Below are positions 22,018-28,515 of a stretch of 37,803 nucleotides of DNA, piece by piece (position 1 is the stretch's first letter; every line of letters starts with the position of its first letter). Source of the stretch: a virus. The position numbers and the translations under genes were made by a program. Location of the stretch: positions 1 through 37,803 of IMG/VR virus record IMGVR_UViG_3300036846_000471. One strand, given 5' to 3'. The notes under the pieces are model-generated. The model was given only the letters and a program-made list of their open reading frames with translations, was not told the origin of the DNA and made no database searches.

Positions 22018-23100
22018 TCACACCTCCTGTACTGCCATGGTGCTCAGTATCCGGTCGCGTACCGTCGCGGCTATCCGGGCCATCATCACGGGCGGCACGG
22101 CGCGGCCGATGCGCTCCCATCGCTGATCGTAACTGCCGGTCAGGATGAAGTCAGGCGGGAACCCGGCCAGCGCGCGCAGCTCGCCGAGCGTCGCGCGCCG
22201 CAGATCGAGCCGGTACGCGTCGGGCACGTCGAGCGCGCCCCGAGCGCGCGCCGCGCGGAACGCCGGGCCGACGACCAGCCCGGCCCGGTGCAGATCGCGG
22301 CCGGTCTCGGGGTCGGTGTCGGTGCCGGACGGCGCGAGCACGGCCAGCTCAGAATGAGACCCGTACCACGTCTGTATCGTCGGGCACGGCCGGGTCGGGT
22401 CCGCGATTCCCCAGCGCCAGAGCAGCCCGCCGTAACCGGGGCCGAGCGCGTCGCCGATCGTGCGCCGGTACGGCAGCGGGTCGGGGAACGCGGGCGCGAG
22501 GTCCAGGTCGTCGCGCACGCCGATAAAGATGATCCGGCGGCGCTCCTGGGGCGCGTCGAGCCACGACGCGTCGAGCAGCCGCGCCTCGACGATGTACCCG
22601 GCCGATCGCAGCCGCCGCAAGATCCGCTTAAACGTGCCCTTGGAGACGCCGCGCACGAGCCCGTACACGTTCTCAGCAACGAACACCTTGGGCCGCAGCC
22701 CCTCGACGAGCCGCGCGTACTCGTCGAACAGATCGTCGGTGCGCTGGGTCGTGCCCGAGTAGGGAACCTCCTGGCCCCAGCCCGCCGACAGCTTGCCCTG
22801 GGAGCTGAACGCCGAGCACGGCGGCGAGCCGTCGAGCACGTCGACCTCGGCCAGCTCGTCGACGGCCAGCTCGCGGATATCCCCGGTGTGCAGCACGGTC
22901 GCCGGGTCGGCGTTCGCCTGGTACGTCTCGGCGGCGGCGGGCACGAACTCGCACGCCCACGCGACGCGGAACCCGGCGAGCCGGTAGCCGGTCGACGAGC
23001 CGCCGCACCCGGCGAACGCCGAGCCGACCGACCAGCCGTTCGGCTCGGTCGCGCGGACCTCGGCCATAGTCGGCGGCGCGTACGGCGGGCGGCCGGTCAC
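22018..23100 (-). CDS. DNA C5-cytosine methyltransferase with motif X Asn-to-Arg change
   Basis: 360 residues with all main C5-MTase motifs: I FAGCGGSSTG (29-38), II CEF (50-52), IV GSPPCSAFS with catalytic Cys95, VI AENV (142-145, Glu143), VIII QERRRIIFIG, a target-recognition region of about 110 residues, IX RATLGELRALAGFPPDF and X RIGRAVPP. Motif X is normally GNAVPP/GNSV; here Arg333 replaces Asn. The equivalent Asn in M.HhaI (N304) and M.MpeI (N374) lies beside the transferred methyl group, and a basic residue there lets M.MpeI use carboxy-SAM. The GTG start overlaps the ParB-like gene by GTGA. The likely product is modified cytosine in phage DNA, methyl or carboxymethyl; target sequence unknown. 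Confidence 0.93.
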   Translation of the reverse strand: MTGRPPYAPPTMAEVRATEPNGWSVGSAFAGCGGSSTGYRLAGFRVAWACEFVPAAAETYQANADPATVLHTGDIRELAVDELAEVDVLDGSPPCSAFSSQGKLSAGWGQEVPYSGTTQRTDDLFDEYARLVEGLRPKVFVAENVYGLVRGVSKGTFKRILRRLRSAGYIVEARLLDASWLDAPQERRRIIFIGVRDDLDLAPAFPDPLPYRRTIGDALGPGYGGLLWRWGIADPTRPCPTIQTWYGSHSELAVLAPSGTDTDPETGRDLHRAGLVVGPAFRAARARGALDVPDAYRLDLRRATLGELRALAGFPPDFILTGSYDQRWERIGRAVPPVMMARIAATVRDRILSTMAVQEV

Positions 23101-23642
23101 GGCGCGGCCTTGCCTGACCATTCGTAGCCGCACGAGGGACAGCGGTGCTCGGTCGGCAGATCCTCGTCGTAGGTGCGGAACGCGTCCGGCGGCGCGGGCG
23201 TCATCGTCGCGACCAGCTCGGCGAAACGCGCCTGGGTAAACCCCGTCGCGGTGAGCTGGGCCGGCGTCGCCGCCCGGTCGCGCAGCACGTCGACGAGCGC
23301 CGCCATGTCCCACCGCGCCCGCCGCGCCCACTCGTTGTCGCCGAGCATGATCCGCTCGGCGGTGTCCTCGTCGACCTCGTACACCAGCGCGGGCAGCTCG
23401 GCGTCGCCGCCGCCGCGCTCGCGGGCGACGACCCAGCGGTGCGATCCGGCGAGTATGTCGCCGGTCGGGCCGTTCACGATCAGCGCGCCGTAGAAACCGA
23501 GCGCGTCGACCGATTCGCCGATGCCGTCGACGTCCCCACGGTTCGGGTTGCGCGGATGCGGGTGCACGTCGGCGACGCGCACCAGCTCGTAACGGTGCGG
23601 CAGCACGACCAGCGGCGCGGCGTCCGGCTCGGCGGCGGTCAC
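23097..23642 (-). CDS. ParB-like nuclease-domain protein with C-terminal zinc knuckle
   Basis: 181 residues, GTG start in a GTGA overlap. The N-terminal ParB/Spo0J-type domain shows VRVADVHPHPRNPNRGDVDGIGESVDALGFYGALIVN and GDILAGSHRWVVARERG, the usual 'l.pnp.np' and 'G..R..Aa' motifs (here GSHRWVVA), followed by a helical domain. The end has HRCPSCGYEW, a single CPSC knuckle. ParB-domain proteins next to DNA methyltransferase genes are common in actinophages and prophages. Known members act as DNA-binding CTPases or nucleases. The direct coupling here suggests co-function with the C5-methyltransferase, for example as an accessory specificity or DNA-handling factor. Confidence 0.83.
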   Translation of the reverse strand: MTAAEPDAAPLVVLPHRYELVRVADVHPHPRNPNRGDVDGIGESVDALGFYGALIVNGPTGDILAGSHRWVVARERGGGDAELPALVYEVDEDTAERIMLGDNEWARRARWDMAALVDVLRDRAATPAQLTATGFTQARFAELVATMTPAPPDAFRTYDEDLPTEHRCPSCGYEWSGKAAP

Positions 23643-23857
23643 GGCGGCGGCTCGCCTATCGGCCCGTCGCCGGTCGGGTCGCCGCGCTCGGCGCGCACGC
23701 CGCGCGCGCCGTCGCCGACCAGTCCGGCGGCCCGTGCCAGCGCCGCGCCGACCTCGGACAGGTGCGCGGTCATGATCTCACCCATCCGGGCGGCGGCGGC
23801 GGTCAGCGCTGCGGTCAGGTCCAGCGACGGCGTGCGCTGCGGCGGACCGGCGGTCAC
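23639..23857 (-). CDS. Small hypothetical protein
   Basis: 72 residues from a GTG at 23857 that overlaps the HNH gene stop by GTGA; an ATG at 23911 would give a longer form but would run 58 nt into the HNH gene. Contents: a helical centre (LDLTAALTAAAARMGEIMTAHLSEVGAALARAAGLVGDG) and a loose Pro/Gly-rich end. Unrecognised. The N-terminal stretch of the longer form is encoded by a palindromic repeat and so is unlikely to be specific. Confidence 0.6.
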   Translation of the reverse strand: MTAGPPQRTPSLDLTAALTAAAARMGEIMTAHLSEVGAALARAAGLVGDGARGVRAERGDPTGDGPIGEPPP

Positions 23858-24657
23858 GGCCAGCCGCCCGAAGGACTGTTCGGGCCGATCGCGTCGCGAG
23901 CGCCCGAACATAGCCCCGAACGGGGCGCGAGCGGCCAGCCCGAACGCTCGTTCGGGCCGGGCAGGACGGCCGAGCAGCCCCGGCCGGGCGCTCGCGCCCC
24001 GCCGGGGGCATCGCCCCTGATCAGAGCCGGGCTCGCCCGGCTCCGAAAAGGGCGAAACCCGCGCGCTGGCGCGCGGCTACGGGCACCGCTCGTCTCCCCC
24101 GCGAAGCGGGGGAGGGGCTCCCCACCCCACCCGAACAGTCCTTCGGGTTTCAACCCGAAGGCGTGTTCGGGTCGCCCGCTCGCGGTCCGGGTGCCCGCGG
24201 CACCCGAACAGTCCTTCGGGCGTCGAGCTGTGCTCGGCGCTGCGGCCGAGCGCGGCGCGCTCGGCTGATCGTCTGCGCGTGACGGCTCGGGCCTCGTAGC
24301 GTTCCGCTGTGCGCCGAGCAGCGCGTCGTATGTGGGGGCCGCGCTGCTCGGCGCGCTCGCGTTCCGTCCGGCTGCGGCCTGGCGTTGTGTCTCGGGTGCG
24401 TGGCAGTCCGAGCACAGCGCGACGAGCAGCTCGTCGACCTCGGCACCGGGCACGAGGTGATGCACCTCGGTCGCGGGTGCGCCGCACCAGCGGCAGCGGT
24501 GCGCGTCGCGCCGCATGATGCGCGCGACGGTTGCCGACCAGCCGGGCGGCATGGTCCGGCCGTGCTGTCCTTCGGACCATGACGCCGGGTGAATCGCGCA
24601 GGGCCGGACGTTCGGGCAGCCGGTGTTTCCGCACGGGGTCGGCGCGCGGCGCGGCAT
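23854..24657 (-). CDS. HNH endonuclease with palindrome-encoded C-terminal tail
   Basis: 267 residues. A compact HNH nuclease lies in the first about 100 residues: an N-terminal CGNTGCPN..PC zinc region, then IMRRDAHRCRWCGAPATEVHHLVPGAEVDELLVALCSDCHAPET, with the CxxC...HH...N-less H pattern and second CxxC of HNH proteins. The remaining about 165 residues are low complexity with repeated RPKDCSG/PEGLFG/PNERSG words made by 18-nt palindromes in the DNA. The frame stays open up to a GTGA overlap with the next gene, so it is translated. Small HNH proteins near terminase genes often take part in DNA packaging or mobility; here it may also be a free-standing homing type. Confidence 0.8.
   Translation of the reverse strand: MPRRAPTPCGNTGCPNVRPCAIHPASWSEGQHGRTMPPGWSATVARIMRRDAHRCRWCGAPATEVHHLVPGAEVDELLVALCSDCHAPETQRQAAAGRNASAPSSAAPTYDALLGAQRNATRPEPSRADDQPSAPRSAAAPSTARRPKDCSGAAGTRTASGRPEHAFGLKPEGLFGWGGEPLPRFAGETSGARSRAPARGFRPFRSRASPALIRGDAPGGARAPGRGCSAVLPGPNERSGWPLAPRSGLCSGARDAIGPNSPSGGWP
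23867..24220. repeat. Cluster of 18-nt REP-like palindromes
   Basis: Five 18-nt inverted repeats of form CCCGAA-N6-TTCGGG: 23867-23884, 23939-23956 (perfect, CCCGAACG/CGTTCGGG), 24130-24147, 24154-24171 and 24203-24220. Those at 24130 and 24203 are identical (CCCGAACAGTCCTTCGGG) and the one at 23867 is their reverse complement. Copies at 24130 and 24154 are joined by a larger palindrome (24141-24160), and a CCCCCGC/GCGGGGG hairpin lies at 24096-24112. The cluster lies within the HNH coding frame. Confidence 0.85.
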
Positions 24658-24661
24658 GACC

Positions 24662-24859
24662 TCAGCCGGTCGGACGCCGCAGCCGTGCGGCGGCGGCGAT
24701 CGTGACCGTGCCGCCGCGCGCTCGGCGGGTGCGCGCGACGGGCGGCGGCGGCGCGGCGAACTGCCCGCTCGTGAGGTGCCGCGCTTGCATGCGCGAGCGG
24801 CCTGCGGCCTGCGGCACGATGACGGGGACGACGACGGGGATCGGACGGCGGGCGGTCAT
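24662..24859 (-). CDS. Small basic hypothetical protein
   Basis: 65 residues (MTARRPIPVVVPVIVPQAAG to RRPTG), basic, Val/Pro-rich near the start and Ala/Arg-rich at the end. The ATG has AGGAG 7 nt upstream and shares an ATGA overlap with the preceding gene. No family recognised. The basic charge suggests nucleic-acid contact, but this is weak. Confidence 0.55.
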   Translation of the reverse strand: MTARRPIPVVVPVIVPQAAGRSRMQARHLTSGQFAAPPPPVARTRRARGGTVTIAAAARLRRPTG

Positions 24860-25209
24860 CGTCGGCTCCTGGCGGTCGAGCGGCGCGTGGTCGAGCGGCG
24901 CGTGGTCGAGCGGCTCGCGGTCGAGCGGCTCGGCTGCGCTCGGCGTGCGGCGGCGAGCGCGGCGTCGACCGAGCCGTACCGTCTGCGCAGCGCCGACCGG
25001 ATCGCGGCCGGACTGCTCGCGGTGTTGCGTTGCGCCGAGCGTGACAGCGCGGCGCGGACATGGCGGGGGTCGATCGGGTAGCTGGGCCGCACGCCCCGGT
25101 CGGCACCGACGCCGCGCGGGTGCGCGTAGTTCGCGGTGCGCCATGTCGGCGTGACGGGGAGCCCGTACATGGCGCGGCCCCGGCGGGACAGCTCGGCTCG
25201 TGTTGCCAC
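24856..25209 (-). CDS. Basic DNA-binding-like hypothetical protein with Ser/Thr/Arg repeat tail
   Basis: 117 residues from a GTG at 25209 (MATRAELSRRGRAMYGLPVT). The middle (RHVRAALSRSAQRNTASSPAAIRSALRRRYGSVDAALAAARR) is a helical, strongly basic segment such as seen in small phage DNA-binding proteins. The end is a repeat of RSTTR units encoded by 15-nt DNA repeats around 24885-24925. The start is uncertain because the frame is open further upstream without a ribosome site; the ATGA overlap at the 3' end supports the frame. Confidence 0.55.
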   Translation of the reverse strand: MATRAELSRRGRAMYGLPVTPTWRTANYAHPRGVGADRGVRPSYPIDPRHVRAALSRSAQRNTASSPAAIRSALRRRYGSVDAALAAARRAQPSRSTASRSTTRRSTTRRSTARSRR

Positions 25210-25213
25210 GGCC

Positions 25214-25402
25214 TTAGTCTGCCTCGCCGGGGCCGTCCGGGTCCAGACCGAGACCGCCTCCCACGGCGTTACCGGACGCGTCCGGTCGTGGTGCTCTAGC
25301 GGCGGTCTCGGTCCGTTGCGGCGCGCGTGCCCGCCGGGTTCCCCTAGCGGCGCGGCTACTGCGGGGGAGCGCCGGGCCGCCGCCCTGACGGCCAGCGGGC
25401 AC
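25214..25402 (-). CDS. Weak candidate ORF in a 250-nt gap
   Basis: The gap 25210-25457 holds one reading frame with plausible codon use from a GTG at 25402 to a TAA at 25214, 62 residues, Ala/Arg/Gly-rich and without recognised features. No ribosome site is clear. TAA is a rare stop here, and the opposite strand and another minus frame are also open, as expected by chance at this GC content. It may be non-coding leader of the next gene. Confidence 0.25.
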   Translation of the reverse strand: MPAGRQGGGPALPRSSRAARGTRRARAPQRTETAARAPRPDASGNAVGGGLGLDPDGPGEAD

Positions 25403-25457
25403 GCGCGCGATCGTGGGCGCGCCCGCAACTGGCCGGTGTACGGACGCGCCCGGTCTG

Positions 25458-25664
25458 TTAGGCGGCGGGCTCGTCCGGCTCGGTCGGCTCGGTCGGCTCG
25501 GCGGCCTGTGCGTGGCATGCGTGCTCGCAGCCGGGGATGCGGCGGCGCTGGCATGTGCCGCACTCACCGCGATCACAGAACCCGGTGATCTTGCCCCGGC
25601 GCTTGGGCGGCGTCGACGGTGCGGCGATCTCGGGTTCGGGTGCTGCGGTCAGATGAGGATGCAT
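25458..25664 (-). CDS. Small cysteine-rich protein with acidic repeat tail
   Basis: 68 residues. A Cys cluster FCDRGECGTCQRRRIPGCEHACHA suggests a small metal-binding knuckle, and the end EPTEPTEPDEPAA resembles the TEPTA tail of the 454-residue protein. The upstream GGCAAGGACCCAC is a weak relative of the start-associated motif. It begins a leftward unit just after the 25721 terminator. Unrecognised. Confidence 0.6.
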   Translation of the reverse strand: MHPHLTAAPEPEIAAPSTPPKRRGKITGFCDRGECGTCQRRRIPGCEHACHAQAAEPTEPTEPDEPAA

Positions 25665-25720
25665 CGGAATGTGGGTCCTTGCCTGTACGATCTCGGGTGT
25701 TGGGTCTGAAGGCGAGCCGA

Positions 25721-25756
25721 GCCCGGCCCGGACGTGGTGAGGCGTCCGGGCCGGGC
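25721..25756 (-). terminator. Strong hairpin terminator after DUF3846 gene
   Basis: A perfect 14-bp stem GCCCGGCCCGGACG/CGTCCGGGCCGGGC with 8-nt loop begins 4 nt after the stop of the DUF3846 gene on the minus transcript. It marks the end of the Lsr2-DUF3846 unit. Confidence 0.82.
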
Positions 25757-25759
25757 GTT

Positions 25760-26440
25760 TCAGTTCGCGGTGTGCGGCGGCGGCCCGCCGCCGATCACGA
25801 CCTGCGCCGTCAGCGGCGAGCCGCTCACGATGACCGGCATTGTCATCATGCGCGTGTCGGTGCCCATGCGCCGGTAGGCGGCGGTCTCGTCTGGCTCGTC
25901 GGGGTCGTAGAACTCGATCAGCCAGAGTTTGCCGTCGCGCTCGGCGGCGTCGGTGATGGCCTTGTGCCGGTCGCCGACTTTCTTACCGCCGTCCGGGTTG
26001 TGCGGGTCGGGCAGCCACGTCTCGTCGGCTATGTCGCCGTCGACGTAGACCCGCAGCCGCAGCCGCGCCTTTTCCTGCGGCACGGCGTCGGCGTCGTCGG
26101 CGTCCATCCCGAAGCATCGCAGCAGCCGTTCGGGCACGTCGGTCTCGCGGTCGCGGGCGCGGCCGAGGAACACGACGACGCCGCATAGGTGATCTTCCGG
26201 GTAGGCGGGCTGCCAGCCGAGCGCGCGCGCGAGCGTGTCGGCGACGGCGTTGTCTGGCCGCTGGTGCCGCCGCCCTTCCTCGTCGAGATACGCGCACCAG
26301 TCGCCGCCGCCGATCGTTTCGAGGTCGCCGCCGATGATCTGGTGCAGTTCGGTGCTCGCGGCCCGCGCGTCGAGATCGAGCCGGGCCAGCATCGGCGGGG
26401 CGCCCGGTGCCAGGACGAGCGCGACCGGCCCGCGCTTCAT
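25760..26440 (-). CDS. DUF3846-domain protein
   Basis: 226 residues. The N-terminal 100 residues fit DUF3846: a short strand with a PG..P stretch (VALVLAPGAPPMLARLDLDA), LHQIIGGDLETIGGGDWCAYLDEEGRRHQRPDNAVADTLARALGW and a CGVVVFLGRARD end. The second half (RLRLRVYVDGDIADETWLPDP, then KLWLIEFYDPDEPDE and MTMPVIV) is a separate alpha/beta part. It overlaps the Lsr2 gene by ATGA, so both are made together. DUF3846 proteins are widespread in phages and plasmids; function unknown. Confidence 0.75.
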   Translation of the reverse strand: MKRGPVALVLAPGAPPMLARLDLDARAASTELHQIIGGDLETIGGGDWCAYLDEEGRRHQRPDNAVADTLARALGWQPAYPEDHLCGVVVFLGRARDRETDVPERLLRCFGMDADDADAVPQEKARLRLRVYVDGDIADETWLPDPHNPDGGKKVGDRHKAITDAAERDGKLWLIEFYDPDEPDETAAYRRMGTDTRMMTMPVIVSGSPLTAQVVIGGGPPPHTAN

Positions 26441-26778
26441 GATCCGTGCGCGCGGTCGTATGCGGCGATGATCTTCTTTGAGACCCGGCCCCGGTCATTG
26501 ACCGGACCGAGGTCGGGCTGGGTCTTGGCCCACTCGCGTATCTGGGCGTTGCGGGTGTCGCCGCTGACTGCGGCCCGCCAGGTTTGGCGGCGCGGCCGGG
26601 TGGCCGGAATCCGGCGGCCATGCTCGATGTACGGGCCGAGGACGGCCCGTAGCCGCTTGTCATTCTCGGCGGATAGTTCCATGGCGTAGCCCTGGCCGTC
26701 GAGCCCGAAGTCGACCGTTCCCTGAGCTGGTGAGCCGTCGATATCGTCGACGAGTAGCACCTGTGTGTGTTGTGCCAT
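26437..26778 (-). CDS. lsr2: Lsr2-like nucleoid-associated / xenogeneic silencer protein
   Basis: 113 residues, full length for the family. The N-terminal dimerisation domain is QVLLVDDIDGSPAQGTVDFGLDGQGYAMELSAENDKRLRAVLGPYIEHGRR. The C-terminal DNA-binding domain has NAQIREWAKTQPDLGPVNDRGRVSKKIIAAYDRAHG, where DRGR is the AT-hook-like core and IREWA the first helix. Lsr2 bridges AT-rich DNA and silences foreign genes in Actinobacteria. Phage copies may compete with host Lsr2 or control phage promoters. The start is the ATG at 26778, preceded by a diverged start-associated motif; an in-frame ATG seven codons earlier would place the motif inside the gene. Confidence 0.92.
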   Translation of the reverse strand: MAQHTQVLLVDDIDGSPAQGTVDFGLDGQGYAMELSAENDKRLRAVLGPYIEHGRRIPATRPRRQTWRAAVSGDTRNAQIREWAKTQPDLGPVNDRGRVSKKIIAAYDRAHGS

Positions 26779-26785
26779 TGTGCTT

Positions 26786-26797
26786 GTGGTCCCTTTC
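26786..26797 (-). promoter_or_regulatory. Start-associated motif, diverged (copy 5, lsr2)
   Basis: GAAAGGGACCAC, then AAGCACA and the lsr2 ATG on the minus strand. One base differs from the consensus in the first part and the spacing is longer than in the other copies. Confidence 0.65.
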
Positions 26798-26799
26798 AC

Positions 26800-26965
26800 G
26801 GTGGGTTACTGAGTCAAACCGTTTCATCATGCTAGTTGATCAGTCGCGGGGCGGTCAGTACGTCAGGCCCGATTTTGCGTGAGCGGACCGTGAAAGCAGG
26901 CCCCGCGGGAGCCGGGCTATTCGGCGGCGTTTTCCGGCGGCATTCCACAGCCTGTGGATAATCAT
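26800..26965. other. AT-richer intergenic region upstream of lsr2
   Basis: About 165 nt without a gene, the lsr2 leader. It contains an AT-rich part (26814-26845), an unusual feature in this genome and a typical Lsr2 target, plus a perfect DnaA box at 26953. A promoter for lsr2 must lie here; on the minus strand TAGCAT/CATGAT and TTGACT stretches are seen but not with standard spacing. Confidence 0.5.
26953..26961 (+). promoter_or_regulatory. DnaA box (TGTGGATAA)
   Basis: A perfect match to the consensus DnaA site (TTATCCACA on the minus strand). It is flanked on the left by CCACAG, so that CCACAG-C-CTGTGG also forms a small palindrome. A single box is not enough to call an origin, but it stands in the AT-richer gap of the early region. 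Confidence 0.55.
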
Positions 26966-27334
26966 TCATGCGCAGCCGCGCCGGAACGTGACCAGCTCGG
27001 GGTCCCACTGATACCAGCACACGAGCCGGTCGAGCGGCATCGGGTCGAGATCGGGCGTGAATCCGGTGGGCCGCTTGCAGTGCGTGCACTGCCCGCCGTC
27101 GAGCACCTGATCGCATAGCCGGAACACGGCCTCAAGCGGGGTCATCGCGGCGGCGGTCTCCCAGTGGCGGCCCCATAGCGCGGTCGCGATCCAGACGATT
27201 GGGCGGTCCTCGTCGCAGTAGCGGATCGCGAACTGTGCGGCCCCGGTGCGGCCGAGCAGCTCGACGGCGGGCGCGAGCCGGGGATCGTCGGCGACGCCGG
27301 TCGGCGTCGGCCTGGGCGGCGGCGGCTTGGGCAT
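26966..27334 (-). CDS. Hypothetical protein with CxxC knuckle
   Basis: 122 residues: Pro-rich start, then an alpha/beta domain (LAPAVELLGRTGAAQFAIRYCDEDRPIVWIATALWGRHWETAAAMTPLEAVFRLCDQVLDGGQCTHCKRPTGF) with a CTHC pair, ending in a Trp-rich segment LVCWYQWDPELVTFRRGCA. The layout (GG.C.HC.rp......D.....LD.lvCWY.yD.el.tFRRGC) is seen in small actinophage proteins of unknown function. The start shares bases with the preceding stop (TGATG). Confidence 0.72.
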   Translation of the reverse strand: MPKPPPPRPTPTGVADDPRLAPAVELLGRTGAAQFAIRYCDEDRPIVWIATALWGRHWETAAAMTPLEAVFRLCDQVLDGGQCTHCKRPTGFTPDLDPMPLDRLVCWYQWDPELVTFRRGCA

Positions 27335-27609
27335 CAGTGCTCCCCTCGGGGCGCGACGGCTCGCAGCGTGCGCCGGTCTGGCCGCAGGTCGTCGGCGGCG
27401 GGCACGTCGCAGTCGGGCACGAGCAGATCATGCACGGCGCTGAGGTAGGCGACGACCTGCTCGTTAGTCAGGTCGCCGGGATGGTGTTCGACCCACGCGC
27501 GGAACGTCTCGGTAAGCGCCGGGTACGACGCGACGAAGTGACACAGCACGCCGCCGGTCGCGAGGGCCTCGTCGTAATCCGGCGGCGGCAGCTCGGCGGC
27601 GGCGGGCAT
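27334..27609 (-). CDS. Hypothetical protein of the early operon
   Basis: 91 residues (MPAAAELPPPDYDEALATGG to APRGEH), helical, with YPALTETFRAWVEHHPGDLTNEQVVAYLSAVHDLLVPD in the middle. Both its start and its stop use TGATG coupling with the neighbours, which supports the frame. Not recognised. Confidence 0.65.
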   Translation of the reverse strand: MPAAAELPPPDYDEALATGGVLCHFVASYPALTETFRAWVEHHPGDLTNEQVVAYLSAVHDLLVPDCDVPAADDLRPDRRTLRAVAPRGEH

Positions 27610-27869
27610 CAGATCACCTCGCCGATGTCGCGGAGCCCGGCAAGCTGGGTCAGCTCGGCGTCGACCTGAGCGCCGAGCGCGACGAGCGCCTCGATCATCT
27701 GGCCGAACGCGCGGGGGGCCACGTCGTAACACTGCCGCAGCGTCGCGGGCTCGGTGCCCCCGTTCGCTGCGGTGATCTCGTCGAGCGCGTCGGCGACTTG
27801 CCGCGCCCACGCCGCGCGGGATTGCACGAGCACGAATTTGCCGGGGTCGTAGCCGCCGCCGCCGCTCAT
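27609..27869 (-). CDS. Hypothetical helical protein
   Basis: 86 residues (MSGGGGYDPGKFVLVQSRAA to DIGEVI). After a glycine-rich start the sequence is helical and amphipathic (WARQVADALDEITAANG; QMIEALVALGAQVDAELTQLAGLRDIG). An ATGA overlap fixes the start. Unknown function. Confidence 0.65.
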   Translation of the reverse strand: MSGGGGYDPGKFVLVQSRAAWARQVADALDEITAANGGTEPATLRQCYDVAPRAFGQMIEALVALGAQVDAELTQLAGLRDIGEVI

Positions 27870-28216
27870 GAGGTGCCGCCGAAACCGAGGTGACCGCCGG
27901 GCCGGCATCGCGGCGAGTGCGGCCCGGCGGGCCATCGGCAGTCGTTCGGCACGTCGGCCTCGGGGCAGTCGCCGAGACCGAGCAGGATCTCGCCGGGCGT
28001 CCCGGTGAACAGCGGGCGCAATTGATCGACTAGCCCGCCGATGAGCGCCCGGTGATCGTCGGAGAAATCGGGGTGCCGCATGGCGAGCTGCCACGCGCCG
28101 ATCGCCACGAACGCGGTAGCCGGTCCCATGAAGACGACGGCGCGCTCGTGGTCGGGGTCGGCCTCGATCTTGTATAGCCGGGCGATGTAGGCGATGCCCT
28201 CGCGTTCGGTGATCAC
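27866..28216 (-). CDS. Hypothetical protein
   Basis: 116 residues from a GTG (GTGA overlap). A first part REGIAYIARLYKIEADPDHERAVVFMGPATAFVAIGAWQLAMRHPDFSDDHRALIGGLVDQLRPLFTGTP looks folded and helical. The end contains CPEADVPNDCRWPAGPHSPRCRPGG with three Cys and several Pro/His, perhaps metal-binding. Not recognised. Confidence 0.65.
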   Translation of the reverse strand: MITEREGIAYIARLYKIEADPDHERAVVFMGPATAFVAIGAWQLAMRHPDFSDDHRALIGGLVDQLRPLFTGTPGEILLGLGDCPEADVPNDCRWPAGPHSPRCRPGGHLGFGGTS

Positions 28217-28515
28217 GGGTGTCCTCCGGTCGGCGGCGGCTCGTCGTCGCGGATGCGCGGCGGCAGCGGGTCGAGCATGACGCCGACGACGCGGTGCACG
28301 TCCTCGGCGATCGAGACGAGCGCGAGCTGTGCGGCGAGCTGCGCGGCGTTCGCCTGCCGTTCGCCGTAGCCGCGCACGTACGCCTGTAGCTCGGCGTCGG
28401 GGCCGCTGTCAAGGAAGCGGGCGTACCGCTCGACGGCGGCGATCAGGTTGCGGGCCATGTCGAGCGGGGTGAGCCGGGGCGGGTCGTCGCGCGCGGCGTC
28501 GGCGGCGGCGGTCAC
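28213..28515 (-). CDS. Hypothetical helical protein
   Basis: 100 residues from a GTG (GTGA overlap): PRLTPLDMARNLIAAVERYARFL and AELQAYVRGYGERQANAAQLAAQLALVSIAEDVHRVVGVMLDPLPPRIRDDEP, mostly helical with a Pro-rich end. Unknown; it belongs to the tightly packed early run between the replication gene and lsr2. Confidence 0.65.
   Translation of the reverse strand: MTAAADAARDDPPRLTPLDMARNLIAAVERYARFLDSGPDAELQAYVRGYGERQANAAQLAAQLALVSIAEDVHRVVGVMLDPLPPRIRDDEPPPTGGHP

Noticed and set aside
23639-23911. Longer 90-residue form starting at ATG 23911
   Set aside because: It would overlap the HNH gene by 58 nt and its extra part is encoded by a palindromic repeat; the GTG at 23857 fits the overlap style.
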